Source: Hetaerina americana (lineage: Eukaryota > Arthropoda > Insecta > Odonata > Calopterygidae). From it: a stretch of 64,000 nt of DNA. The DNA is taken from the NCBI GenBank assembly GCA_022747635.1, contig JAKTNV010000010.1, positions 41,957,527 through 42,021,526 on the forward strand, read 5' to 3'. Positions 11,391-22,671 of the stretch are shown piece by piece; within the stretch, counting starts at the first letter, position 1; every line of letters begins with the position of its first letter. The notes under the pieces are model-generated. The model saw nothing but the letters and a program-made list of their open reading frames with translations, was not told where the DNA came from and did not search any database. Made by a program: the position numbers and the translations under genes.

Positions 11391-11660
11391 TTGTGGTGGT
11401 ATTTATTAGTGGATGTGACTGACAGCTGAGATTATTTGCACCGTAAGAGGTATGCGGGTAATTTGGTAGAATTAGAATGTTCAGAGAATGAAAGAAGAGT
11501 GGAGAGAAACCTGGCGACGGCATTAGCCTCCTCTTAATGAAAGCCACCAATGGCCTCCGACATCCTAAGTATGGATCAAAATACCTCTAAGCATTCTGCT
11601 ACCGCCGGTATTGTGACCCGGGCTCTCTGGGCAAGATGCTAGTACATAGCCATTGCACAA
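11391..11660 (-). mobile_element. tRNA-derived SINE, copy 1
   Basis: Read on the minus strand it has a box A-like TGGCTATGTACTAGC and, after a CCCGGGTCACAATACC box B-like segment, a body containing the GGCTAATGCCGTCGCC block and TTTCTCTCCACTC. It ends with GGTGCAAATAATCTCAGCTG and an AATACCACC tail. The same blocks occur in order at 42104-42417 and 44594-44890. It is diverged, so an old copy. Confidence 0.75.
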
Positions 11661-13610
11661 TATAGATCCCCCTGACGTTAAAAAACGTGAAATGACACCT
11701 ATTTATTTGAACTGAGAAATTATTTCTTTACGGGCGCAGACGGGTAATATTAAAGCCATGAAAATAAAGGAATCAAAAAATGACAACATGCTGTTTTCAA
11801 GATAAAAATACTTATTAGTAATTTAGATGCTCTCCCAACATATGTACGTAATTCATAACTCACAAGGGAAAGCAGTGACCTATTTAAGGAACCAATAAAT
11901 TTTTTTGGAAGAGGGTTTAGTTTAACGTATGCTTCACTGGTCTCCTCGAGTTGAGATGAACTTAGGGGATTCGTAAAATTCGAGTTCAGTAACAAATACC
12001 TAATATCTGTTATAATATCGCGTCTTGTTCAACTTCTTGCGTACTACAAGCTTAATTAGTTACTTGACAAGTTCAATCATAAGTTTAATTTTTAGTCCGC
12101 TATTTGAATATGCGTGCTCAAGAAAAATATTATATGAGAAGTTTATAGCAGTTTCCTTGACTCTTGATATAACTTTTCATGTAGATTCAAAAGTTAAAAT
12201 AGCGTTCACAACAAAGCGAACTCAAAAAAACTGCTTTTACCAACCTCCAAGTAATCTATTCCCCAATTGATGGTTTTAGGTGAAACGCATTAGCTGAAAA
12301 TTTGTCATAACTGGTTCATGAAATGAGAAGTAGGTAAGAACAATATGTAGCACAAAAAAAATCATGCCCAATCCAAACTGCCCTATACCAAAACGCCTGA
12401 ATAGAAGGGAAAAAACGCCAACTGAGATTGTCTAAGCTGTTTTCTCAAAAGTGTTCGCAGCTCTATGCAGTGGCTCCGAAATAAACAAATATTATAAAAA
12501 ATAAATTTCAATTGTAGCGATACAAGATTTTCTGTCTAACGCCTTCAATTAAGATGAAAGAATCGACACGGCTATACTCAGCGAATGGAAGTGAATTAAT
12601 ATTGGAATGGAGATGAAAATTACTTTGAAATATCCTTGCGGCTTCCGGCGACGCAAGCAAAATTCTCCATCTTCCCACTAGGTGTGCGCCACTTCTTCTT
12701 TTCCCACCTTACCCTTCTCCTTTTCGACGTACTTGGCTCTCTCCTCCGGTCTCGCCCTACTCCTCTCAAGGGCTCGCCCTCCACCCTTTCGTCCCCAACC
12801 CCTTGACCTCCCTTCCCTTGGAGAAACCCTCTCCGTCCTCCCCCTCGTTCAGCCCGGTCCCTCCTCCCCAACCTCGTTTAATCCCTACCGCTCCAAGTTT
12901 GCCTTCCCGCCCGGCTGTAATCGAGGATTTAAAGGAGCCTTAAGGGTTAACTGTAGACAACTGCACTTTGGGTTGGATTGGATCGGGGGCCTCTCCTCAA
13001 AACGGGGCATGACTGCCTTTCAGATGTTTCCCTTTCACTTTGAAACTGGCGGAGCCCCGCGTCGGGCGATTAAAGGCGAAAGAAGGTTTTCTAATATATA
13101 CACTTTTATATTGTTCTCTTTTTCAATGACTCAAGGAAAACTGCTGAGAATTGAGAGCCAATCCAGTTGACGACTTACCACTTTTCGAACTCAATCTTTT
13201 TGCACCTTAAGAATTCCTCTTCAGCTGAATGCCAATTTTCATCGAATAAACACTATCTTCTTTTTTTTAATAGGACTTCATCAATGCTGGCACATGAGTA
13301 TTCATGACCCATTAGGAAGTGAAATAGTTTTCAGGAAAAAGCTCCATTCATCCGGTGCACTACCAGGGTTAAAATAAGAACATTGCGCTGTAGGAAATAC
13401 TAAAGAAGTTCTCATCCACTCCGTTAATTTTTTCATGTCTCAATTATCTGGTTCGTATAATTTCTTAGAAAACGTCTCTAACCCCTTCCACTTCAATTTA
13501 TATTCTGAATATTGTGCTCCTATCCTCTATTTATTTTTTCTGTGGTTCTTTTTTAAATGGAATGGTAGGTAATGAAATGATATTTTGTATTTGGTAACCA
13601 ACGTAGAATA

Positions 13611-13620
13611 GTGAAATTAA
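13611..13620. repeat. Target site duplication of compound insertion C-D-E, left
   Basis: GTGAAATTAA directly before the (GTA)n of fragment C. It is repeated exactly at 21190-21199, after the 5' end of fragment E. Confidence 0.88.
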
Positions 13621-13944
13621 GTAGTAGTAGTAGTTTTAGGGGTTTGTACGGTGCGTCGACAGCTATGGTCATTTTGCACCACTGTCATAACGTAAAACTT
13701 ATGTTCCTTTTAAACTAGGAATAAGTAAACAAATAAATACGAATAAATATATAAATAAAATAAACAAAAAAAAAAGGAAAATGCTAAAATCAAAAGCATT
13801 AAAATTATGAGCTCCAAAGCTAAAGCTGCCCCATTAAACCGGTTGACCTTAAAAAACTTAAGACTCGGTTAATAGACCCAGAGTCATCCCCTAAAATATG
13901 TTTTAAGTCTCCCCTTATCTTCAACATGTCTCTGGCCCTTTGGT
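13621..13944 (-). mobile_element. LINE fragment C, 3' end only
   Basis: This is the (TAC)n tail, the whole 3' UTR and the last roughly 45 codons of ORF2. It stops within the sequence that elsewhere reads CCCTTTGGTATG. The next base triplets are the (TAG)n of copy D, with GTA or TA shared at the joint. No genomic DNA lies between C and D. Confidence 0.92.
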
Positions 13945-14151
13945 AGTAGTAGTTTTAGGGGTTTGTAGGGTGCGTCGACAGCTATGGTCATTTTGCACCA
14001 CTGTCATTACGTAAAACTTATGTTCCTTTTAAACTAGGAATAAGTAAACAAATAAATACGAATAAATATATAAATAAATAAAATAAACAAAAAAAACAGA
14101 TAAAAAAGGAAAATGCTAAAATGAAAAGCATTAAAATTATGAGCTCCAAAG

Positions 14152-17100
14152 CTAAAGCTGCCCCATTAAACCGGTTGACCTTAAAAAACTTAAGACTCGG
14201 TTTATAGACCCAGAGTCATCCCCTAAAATATTTCTTAAGTCTCCCCTTATCTTCAACATGTCTCTGGCCCTTTGGTATGTTGTACATTCCGTCAGGATAT
14301 GGTTTATCGTCAGGGGTTGGAGGCACTCATTGCAGCGGGGCTGTTCTTTTACCTCCGCAAAGAGGTACGAATGAGTCAGGGCAGAGTGTCCTATTCTCAG
14401 GCGCGTAATCATGACCTCTTCCCTCCGAATTTTCCGGATGGAAGAGGACCATGGTGAAACGACCGGTTTTATTGCCCTGAGTTTATTATTTTGCAGAGAC
14501 TGCCAAGTCTCCTTCCACTGATGCAGGACCGAGTTCCGCAAGGCGGCCTTTACGTCCTCCATTGGAACCAAGGTGGAGTCGGTCTCGGGTTGTCGAAGGG
14601 CATCCTTCGCTGCCTGGTCAGCTTTTTCGTTACCTCTTATGCCGACGTGACCAGGAGTCCATATAAAGGAGACCCTGTTCCCCTTTCTCTGAAGGGACAA
14701 CAGGGTATAATGGATCTCCTGGACTATCGGGTGCACAGGTGCAAAGACCGATATAGATTTTAGGGCGCTCAACGAGTCTGTGCAGATGAGGAAAGAGCCA
14801 TTGCTTTCTTTTATTTCTCCAAGGGCCGTCCTTATGGCTGACAGCTCGGCTGTGAAAATGCTGCAAGAAGTGTGCAGTTTTTTCCTCACGACTCCATGGT
14901 AGTGGGACACGACCGCATAGGCACATGCAGATTCTGACTTTGACCCGTCGGTGTAGACTGGGACAAAGTCAGAAAGTGAGCCGAGGACGGCACTGAAGAG
15001 CTGCTGGTATTCGGAATCGGTCGTTTTGGCTTTGCGGCGTGCACTGGCAATGAGTTTAATATCCGGCATTGGCGTTAACCAAGGCGGGTACTTAGCATAG
15101 GAGACGGGGCATACTTGAGGAAATGTAAAATTTACCGCGTTAATAAAATCATTAAAACGAACGGCAAAGGGCCTAGTTGCCCTTCTCCGCCTGTTAAATA
15201 AGTCTAAAAACCGTTGGTTAAAAACTATGTTAAAACAAGGGTGGATTGTCTCTGATAAAATTTTACAGGCATAGTTGCCCATTAAAATCATCCTGCGGGT
15301 TTCCAACGGAGGCTCCCCTGCGTCTGCAAGTAAGCTTGGGACTGGGCTTGTTCTAAATGCCCCGGTGGCCAACCGTATCCCAGCATTGTGGACACATGTA
15401 AGTGGTCTCAAGTAAGACTCTCGTCCTGAGGAATACACTATGGAACCATAGTCCAGTTTGGATCGCACCAAGCCTCTGTACAATAAAAGCATGGTGGTGC
15501 GGTCTGCTCCCCAAGTGGAGTGAGTTAAAAACTTTAAAACGTTGAGGGTTTGGCGACACCACTCGCGTAACACGCGGATATGCTCCCGCCAGTTCAGCTT
15601 TTGGTCCAGGATCATGCCGAGAAAGCGGACGGACTCCACAAATGGGAGAAGCCTACCCAACAGGGTTAGGGTCGGGGTAACGTGGTAACCGCGAAGACGG
15701 TGAAAGTGCACGCATTTCGTTTTCTCCATGGAGAAACGAAATCCGTTCTTTCGCGACCACTCTCCCAGTTTGTTTAGAGTCACCTGGGCTTGCCTGGAAG
15801 CGTTTGGCAGTCGTGTCGACCGGCAAAATATGGCTAGGTCGTCCACATAGAGCGATGCCATCACCGGGGCATTGATGCATTCCACCACGTCGTTGATGGC
15901 GATGGCAAATAACGTCACGCTCAGTACTGAACCCTGGGGTACCCCGTTCTCCTGTGTAAAAGATCGGGAAAAGTGCTACCCAGTCCTTACTTTAAAAAGG
16001 CGGTTGGTTAAAAAATTTCTGATAAATAGGGCCATGTTGCCTCTAAATCCCCACTTGTGGAGCGTGTTGAGGATTCTCCATCGCCACACACTATCATAGG
16101 CCTTCTCCAGGTCGAAGAAGACTGCTATGACGTGTTGACGGTGGAGAAAGGCTTCCTGGATGAAGTTCTCAGTGCGAACCAGATGGTCTGTCGTGGACCT
16201 GCCACGCCGAAAGCCGCACTGAGCGTCGGAGAGCAGGTGTCGACTCTCCAAGCACCACATGAGACGTCGGTTTACCATCCGTTCCATCACCTTGCACAGG
16301 CAGCTGGTGAGAGATATGGGACGGTAGTTGTTCGGGTCATTTTTGTCCTTGCCCTGTTTTGGGATTGGTATCACGATGGACTCTCGCCAGGCATTTGGAA
16401 AACTGCCCTCGTTCCAGAGTTGGTTGAGGGTATTTAGGACCTCCCCAATCGCGGTTTCCGGAATGTTCCGGAGAAATGCGTTGTGGATTTCGTCCGCCCC
16501 TGGCGAGGTGTAATGGGAGTCTTCGATGGCGGATTTAAGCTCCCAGGGCGTGAAAGGCTCATTGTAATATTCGCTTGTAGGACCTGCACCAAAATTGAGA
16601 GGGACTCTCTCGCATCGCCTCTTCCGGTTCGCAAAGTCCGCGGCATAGCCCTCGTCACTGCTATTGGCCGCGAACTGACTGGCAAATATGTTTCTTATTT
16701 CGGCAGGTGAATTAACCACCCGGCCAGCAACAAGCAATGGCGAGATGACAAATGAGCCCTTGGACCCGGAGATTTTCTTGACTTTGTCCCATACCTGACC
16801 AAGTGGCGTGCGGTGGTTGATGGTAGAGACGTATTCTATCCAGGAAGCCCTCTTGGCCTCCTTCACGGCCCTTCGAGCTCGCGCTCTCAGGCGGCGGTAC
16901 GATGCCAGATTAGTTGCCGTGGGATATTTTCTAAAAATATTCAATGCTTTTTTCCTTGCCCGAATCGCCCGGTCGCATTCCCCGTTCCACCAAGGGACAG
17001 GAGCTCGATTAATGTTCCCGGACGTACGAGGGATACTTTTGGTAGCTGCCGCCAACAGCGTTGAACTTAGTTTATCGACGTTGTGCAACGCGTCGAAACT

Positions 17101-17853
17101 TGCGTCGTGTTTATATGTAAACGTACGCTTGAAAAGTGGCCAGTCCGCACGGTTAATACGCCACTTTTCCGGAGGTTTTGAAATGGTGGGCGAAGAGTCT
17201 TCTTTAACGAGTAGAAGAGGAAAATGGTCACTCCCACAGAGATCGTTGTGGGTGGACATTTTCAGCTTTGGGGCTAGACTTCTCGAGCATAGACAAAGAT
17301 CTATTGCTGAGAATTCCCCATTGAAGCTGTTAAACCGGGTTTTTTCGCCGCTATTTAATAAAAACAGGTTAAAATCCTCAATAAAGTTGGATAAAATTCG
17401 ACCTCTCCTATTGCTTTGGGTTTCTGGCCCTCCCCAGAGAGGATCATGGGCATTAAAATCTCCCATCAAAATGAACGGCTGAGGAAGCTGGTGGACAAGG
17501 GCTTCAAGGTTCAGGCGGGTCACCGGTGCACCCTCTGGCAGATACACGTTGCATAACGTCATCCTCTCAGGGGTGTGCACCGTGACAGCGACGGCCTGGA
17601 ATGGAGAGTTCAGTTGGACTCGCGAGGTGTAAAGGGCCTCACGGGCCGCAACTGCTACTCCCCCTTGGGCTCGTTGGCCACTTAGGTCATCCGTTCTAAA
17701 AACAGTGAATCCCTTCAGAATACCCTTATCTTCAGCCTTAAAATGGGTCTCTTGGAGACAAATACAAGAGGGTTTAAAATCTTGGATTAAAATGGCCAGC
17801 TCCTCCTTGTGCCGATAAAAGCCATTGCAGTTCCACTGCAGAATGTAACACAT
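14152..17853 (-). pseudogene. LINE ORF2 of copy D, one nonsense codon
   Basis: The frame keeps the full 1234-codon length from the ATG at 17851-17853. Codon 626 (15976-15978), Lys in the other copies (RTGKHLSR), is TAG. This ends translation between reverse-transcriptase motif A (FDLEKAYD, about 581-588) and the YVDD (669-672). All other motifs downstream are still present in the same frame, including VYTDGS and WTPGHVGIRGNEKAD. A single substitution is thus the only visible lesion, and stop readthrough would restore the whole protein. Confidence 0.93.
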
Positions 17854-17935
17854 TTAAAGTGTTAAATTAAAATAAATAAATAAATATATAAATAAATAAG
17901 ATGACTAAAAAGGGAGATGACCAACTCTATTGAGG

Positions 17936-19102
17936 TTATCGCTTGAAGCGATGTTTCCTCTTCCACTCGTTTGCGAAGACCTCAGTATCAGAGATACTCT
18001 GGTCCTCTTCAATTACCTCCGGCTTCTTTGGCTTGACTGGAGGCGGCGGGGAAGGTGTGTTCTCACGCCCTTTTGGCGTGTTCCCCTTGGTGGTTTTTAG
18101 TGGGCTCTTCTTTGAAGGGCCCACAGGAGTAGGTGGCTCCTTGTCCACCTTACTCTTTCCATCCTTCACCCTTTTTGGTTTAGGCACTTGCGTGGTTTCT
18201 ATTGGGGATTCTTTCGGGATCTCTGTCTGCGTGGCGATGGTACACTTTACACATTGCGTGGTTGCAACGGAAGCAAAGGACCGGGAGAAAGTTGGAGCGA
18301 TTAGCGCCCTGTATTTTCTCCTCGCTTCCGCATATGGGATTTTTTCCAGTGTTTTTATCTCCATGACTTTCCTCTCTTCTTTCATCTTCGGGCAATCACG
18401 AGAGTACACTGGGTGTGTACCCTCGCAATTCACACAAAGAGGTTCCGAAGAGCACTCTTTATCCTCGTGCGCGTCTTTGCCACAGCGCGGGCAGGTGGCC
18501 TTGCCCTCGCAGCGCGACGCGACATGGCCGAACCGTTGGCATTTGAAACAACGCACGGGATTTGGGATGAATGGCCTCACTGGTACCGATTCATAGCCCA
18601 CAAACACCTTGTCGGGTAGTCTATCACGCGCAAACGTCAAGATCACGGAGGTGCTGTTTACGTTTTCTCCGTTGCGCCTTGTGGTGAGTCGACGACAATC
18701 AGTCACTCCCTGAGAGAACATTTCTCTCTTGATTTCTTCGATGTCCACGTATAGAAGGTCGTAGTGACTGATAACTCCCCGACAGGTGTTAAGAGTGCGG
18801 TGCACCTCCACCTTAATCGGAATGTCATGGAGCGTTCCCATAGCAAGTAGTTTTTCGCTCTGTGTGTCGTTCAGGGTCTCTATAAGTAGTGTACCATCCC
18901 TGAGCTTCTTCACGCTCTTTGGGTCCCCAGGCACAATCTGTGATAACACTCTGCGAATTAAGAAGGGAGAAACCTTTTTCAAGGTCTCACCTTCCTTTGC
19001 ACAAGACATAATTAAATAGCGCTTACATGCGCCAATACACTTTTCTCCCCCGCCGGTGTCCGGACGGGATCTTTTAAGTGGTGGAAAGGGTTTTTCCTCC
19101 AT
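17936..19102 (-). CDS. LINE ORF1, gag-like zinc-knuckle protein (copy D)
   Basis: An open 388-codon frame with its ATG at 19100-19102. Three CCHC knuckles are intact, and the C-terminal Pro/Lys-rich tail ends in the usual basic KHRFKR. It carries the AKEG, AMGT and IETT marker set, like copies A and G. Confidence 0.85.
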   Translation of the reverse strand: MEEKPFPPLKRSRPDTGGGEKCIGACKRYLIMSCAKEGETLKKVSPFLIRRVLSQIVPGDPKSVKKLRDGTLLIETLNDTQSEKLLAMGTLHDIPIKVEVHRTLNTCRGVISHYDLLYVDIEEIKREMFSQGVTDCRRLTTRRNGENVNSTSVILTFARDRLPDKVFVGYESVPVRPFIPNPVRCFKCQRFGHVASRCEGKATCPRCGKDAHEDKECSSEPLCVNCEGTHPVYSRDCPKMKEERKVMEIKTLEKIPYAEARRKYRALIAPTFSRSFASVATTQCVKCTIATQTEIPKESPIETTQVPKPKRVKDGKSKVDKEPPTPVGPSKKSPLKTTKGNTPKGRENTPSPPPPVKPKKPEVIEEDQSISDTEVFANEWKRKHRFKR

Positions 19103-19678
19103 AATAATAAATGATTCGTCCCTCGGCCTCCCCACCCGCCACGGAGCCACACATTTGGGACGCCACTCCGCCAAACCGGAGCGGTCGCCAGGGCTAACTC
19201 GAGGGATATAGCGCTTCAGGAGTGGTTGTCTGTTTCGGGGTGGATCTTCGGTGCAAGGGCCCACCAAAACCCTTACATCTCCGACCTCCCTACGCAGACC
19301 CCCACAACCTTGGCACTCGCCACCGGAGCGAAAATGCGACGGAAGCCGATTGACCGGGAGTGGCTAGCTCCCGGCCTCCCGTTTACACGAAATCCGGGGC
19401 CGAAGAGGGGTATCACTCCCCGGTCCATACAGGGCATCCGACACCCTGCTGGGAACCAGAAAGCTCACCCTCCAGGATCCCCTTTTCTCCCTTACGGGTC
19501 TCCAGGCACGGCAAACACCTGGGCGGATCGCAGGCCAGATGGTATGGCCGCTCACAGACAGTGGATCCACAGCACTGTCCGGACGCATCCCTTGCTGGCT
19601 TGGGGTTTGTTTTCGGGGTTTTCTCCCCGCCCTTTTAGTCGCCTCTTACGACAAGCAGGGATACTGCGGGAGTATTCT

Positions 19679-20590
19679 CTACCCCCCTACCCGCAGGGGG
19701 GTCGGTATCTCCGTCTGCGTGGCGATGGTACACTTTACACATGGCGTGGTTGCAACGGAAGCAAAGGACCGGGAGAAAGTTGGGGCGATTAGCGCCCTGT
19801 ATTTTCTCCTCGCTTCCGCATATGGGATTTTTTCCAGTGTTTTTATCTCCATGACTTTCCTCTCTTCTTTCATCTTCGGGCAATCACGAGAGTACACTGG
19901 GTGTGTACCCTCGCAATTGACACAAAGAGGTTCCGAAGAGCACTCTTTATCCTCGTGCGCGTCTTTGCCACAGCGCGGGCAGGTGGCCTTGCCCTCGCAG
20001 CGCGACGCGACATGGCCGAACCGTTGGCATTTGAAACAACGCACGGGATTCGGGATGAATGGCCTCACTGGTACCGATTCATAGCCCACAAACACCTTGT
20101 CGGGTAGTCTATCGCGCGCAAACGTCAAGATCACGGAGGTGCTGTTCACGTTTTCTCCGTTGCGCCTCGTGGTGAGTCGACGACAATCAGTCACTCCCTG
20201 AGAGAACATTTCTCTCTTGATTTCTTCGATGTCCACGTATAGGAGGTCGTAGTGACTGATGACTCCCCGACAGGTGTTAAGAGTGCGGTGCACCTCCACC
20301 TTAATCGGAATGTCATGGAGCATTCCCATAGCAAGCAGTTTTTCGCTTTGTGTATCGTTCAGGGTCTCTATAAGAAGTGTACCATCCCGGAGCTTCTTCA
20401 CGCTCTTTGGGTCCCCAGGCACAATCTGTGACAAAACTCTGCGAATTAAGAAAGGAGAAACCTTTTTCAAGGTTTCACCTTCCTTTATGCACGACATAAT
20501 TAAATAGCGCTTACATGCGCCAATACACTTTTCTCCCCCGCCGGTGTCCGGACGGGATCTTTTTAGTGGTGGAAAGGGTTTTTCCTCCAT
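19679..20590 (-). pseudogene. LINE ORF1 of fragment E, 3' truncated and chimeric
   Basis: It starts at the ATG at 20588-20590 and reads normally through all three zinc knuckles to about residue 296 (ATQTEIP). At 19702 the sequence jumps into the 5' terminus of copy D. The frame picks up seven foreign residues (TPLRVGG) and stops at 19679. The Pro/Lys-rich C-terminal third is missing. Its markers are mixed: IKEG of the B/H/I type with SEK of the D type. Confidence 0.9.
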
Positions 20591-21189
20591 AATAATAGAA
20601 GATTCGTCCTTCGGCCTCCCCACCCGCCACGGAGCCACACATTTGGGACGCCACTCCGCCAAACCGGAGCGGTCGCCAGGGCTAACTCGAGGGATATAGC
20701 GCTTCAGGAGTGGTTGTCTGTTTCGGGGTCAATCTTCGGTGCAAGGGCCCACCAAAACCCTTACATCTCCGACCTCCCTACGCAGACCCCCACAACCTTG
20801 GCACTCGCCACCGGAGCGAAAACGCGACGGAAGCCGATTGACCGGGAGTGGCTAGCTCCCGGCCTCCCGTTTACGCGAAATCCGGGGCCGAAGAGGGATA
20901 TCGCTCTCCGGTCCATGCAGGGCATCCGAAACCCTGCTGGGAACCAGAAAGATCACCCTCCAGGATCCCCTTCTCTCCCTTACGGGTCTCCAGGCACGGC
21001 AAACACCTGGGCGGATCGCAGGCCAGATGGTATGGCCGCTCACAGACAGTGGATCCACAGCGCGGTCCGGACGCATCCCTTGCTGGCTTGGGGTTTGTTT
21101 TCGGGGTTTTCTCCCCGCCCTTTTAGTCGCCTCTTACGACAAGCAGGGATACTGCGGGAGTATTCTCTAACCCCCTACCCGCAGGGGGG
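19702..21189 (-). mobile_element. LINE fragment E, 5' end part
   Basis: This fragment contains the 5' UTR and the first roughly 296 codons of ORF1 only. It has lost its 3' end, which is the reverse of the usual LINE truncation. Its outer (5') end is complete and abuts the right-hand TSD. Its 5' UTR has the ATATCGCTCTCC variant shared with copy J, against GTATCACTCCCC in most others. Confidence 0.93.
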
Positions 21190-21199
21190 GTGAAATTAA
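21190..21199. repeat. Target site duplication of compound insertion C-D-E, right
   Basis: GTGAAATTAA, identical to 13611-13620. Confidence 0.88.
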
Positions 21200-22456
21200 A
21201 AGTGATTATCATTTCATATTGTAAAGTATATAATTAAATGTTTTAATTTTTATCAAGACATTTTACTTATTTACTACAAGTAAAATAGTTATAATATTAA
21301 ATATTAGCAAAAAAGAAATTACATATAATTCATTGAAAAATCTATGCATAAAGTTAAAAATTGGGAAATATCCATGTTTAAAGTAAGAAAACTTAATTAT
21401 ACAATAGGTTGAAATACATGATATCATATACATACATATATAATTAATAATCTGAGAATGTATGATACTTCTCAAAACACTCTGGCTGACCTGAACAACC
21501 TGACTTTCTGTGTTTATGTGAACTTTGGCTGTTAAACCACGAATTGCTGTCCTTAAAACTATCAGGTTGCAGAGTTCTTAATGTGTTCTGCCGATCCAAC
21601 TATAAAAATGGTTGCCCTAAAAAGTGCTAAAATTATGGAAATCTGATGATGAGCTACACTCGTCATTGCGCGATTTGGCATCGGAAGTTCATGACGAGCT
21701 ACATTCGTCATTTCAACGCAAGGGGTTAATGTGCAACTTAGCGTAGATATTATGATTGCGTCAAAACCAAATGGCTCCAAATATAAAATATATTTCCTCA
21801 GCTCATTCCGATGCCTGCAGCTTTCAAAATACACTAACGAAACCCAACCATTAATAATGAACAGTAAGCATATTGTCCAGAGTTTAATAAGTTGTACCAC
21901 AATTTCCTCAGTAGCATATTTTTGTGTCCTATAGGCCAGGAACCTATTTCTCAATTCAAAATAGGCTGCTAAAAATTCATAGAGATATCTTAAAGGAATC
22001 ACTATCCCCCTATACTCCTAGATCTATAGGAACTTTAGTTCTAGGGATATAGTGCAGACACACCCAATTGCAAGAAAAAATATTATCTTTTACCGTAAAC
22101 ATTTGCCCGAATCAGCAATCACACAATTTGGAATCTAACAGAAAAATAAACATGCATTCTATCAATACAGCACGATATGTTATGTACATAAGTATATCTG
22201 GCATTTAAATACCTTTCACGGTTAATTCCGAATAAGAAGTCTTGTTTTTTTCAAAATTTCTCCCATGGATTTCGAAGATAAAAAAGTCACCTATAAAATC
22301 ATAAGGTATGTGACACCGAGGTTTCGCCTCATATGGCTGCGACAAGAGTCAGCCCGCAGTCTGTCACTAACATTTTACTTCCATTCTTAAAGAAAAACTT
22401 TTCATTTAAAAACTCAGCGATAGAATTCAAAAATACGAAATCTTAAAACACGCGGT
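21200..22456. other. Unique AT-rich DNA with a repeated palindrome
   Basis: No gene is seen. ATGATGAGCTACACTCGTCAT at 21646-21666 recurs as ATGACGAGCTACATTCGTCA(T) at 21691-21711, in the same orientation and about 45 bases apart. Each unit is an imperfect inverted repeat with ATGACGA/TCGTCAT arms. The rest shows nothing recognisable. Confidence 0.6.
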
Positions 22457-22467
22457 GCAACAACTGT
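22457..22467. repeat. Target site duplication of compound insertion F-G, left
   Basis: GCAACAACTGT at the boundary with the (TAG)n of copy F. It is repeated exactly at 32936-32946, beyond the 5' end of copy G. Confidence 0.9.
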
Positions 22468-22671
22468 AGTAGTAGTAGTTTAAGGGGTTTGTAGGGTGCG
22501 TCGACAGCTATGGTCATTTTGCACCACTGTCATAACGTAGGACTTATGTTCCCTTTAAACTAGGAATAAGTAAACAAATAAATACGAATAAATATATAAA
22601 TAAATAATATAAACAAAAAAAATAAAAGGAAAATGCTAAAATCAAAAGCATTAAAATTATGAGCTCCAAAG

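Larger units (their letters stand above)
9041..13610. other. Unique intergenic DNA, no recognised gene
   Basis: Mostly AT-rich and without a recognisable coding region. 10330-10860 is strongly purine-biased on the plus strand, and 12660-12900 is strongly pyrimidine-biased on the plus strand. Both give long low-complexity Pro/Ser/Leu-rich reading frames that I do not accept as genes. A 76-codon minus-strand frame at 9930-10160 has balanced composition but no family I recognise. One SINE lies at 11391-11660. A 23-base motif at 9041-9063 recurs, with a few differences, at 51761-51783. Confidence 0.6.
13945..19701 (-). mobile_element. LINE copy D, full-length unit inside the C-D-E array
   Basis: This unit is complete from the three TAG repeats at its 3' end (13943-13951) to the 5' G-run (19696-19701). 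At its 5' end it passes straight into the interior of ORF1 of fragment E. It represents the second subfamily: 3' UTR GAGCTCCAAAGC, LSFLRS, FINAV and VCPV in ORF2, AKEG/SEK/IETT in ORF1. Confidence 0.93.

Noticed and set aside
12682..13170. A 162-codon plus-strand frame, Pro/Ser-rich
   Set aside because: The first half is a pyrimidine-rich tract that avoids stops by composition. No family was recognised.
22003..22060. A small hairpin around CTAGATCTATAGG
   Set aside because: Short and AT-rich, within what is expected by chance in this composition.
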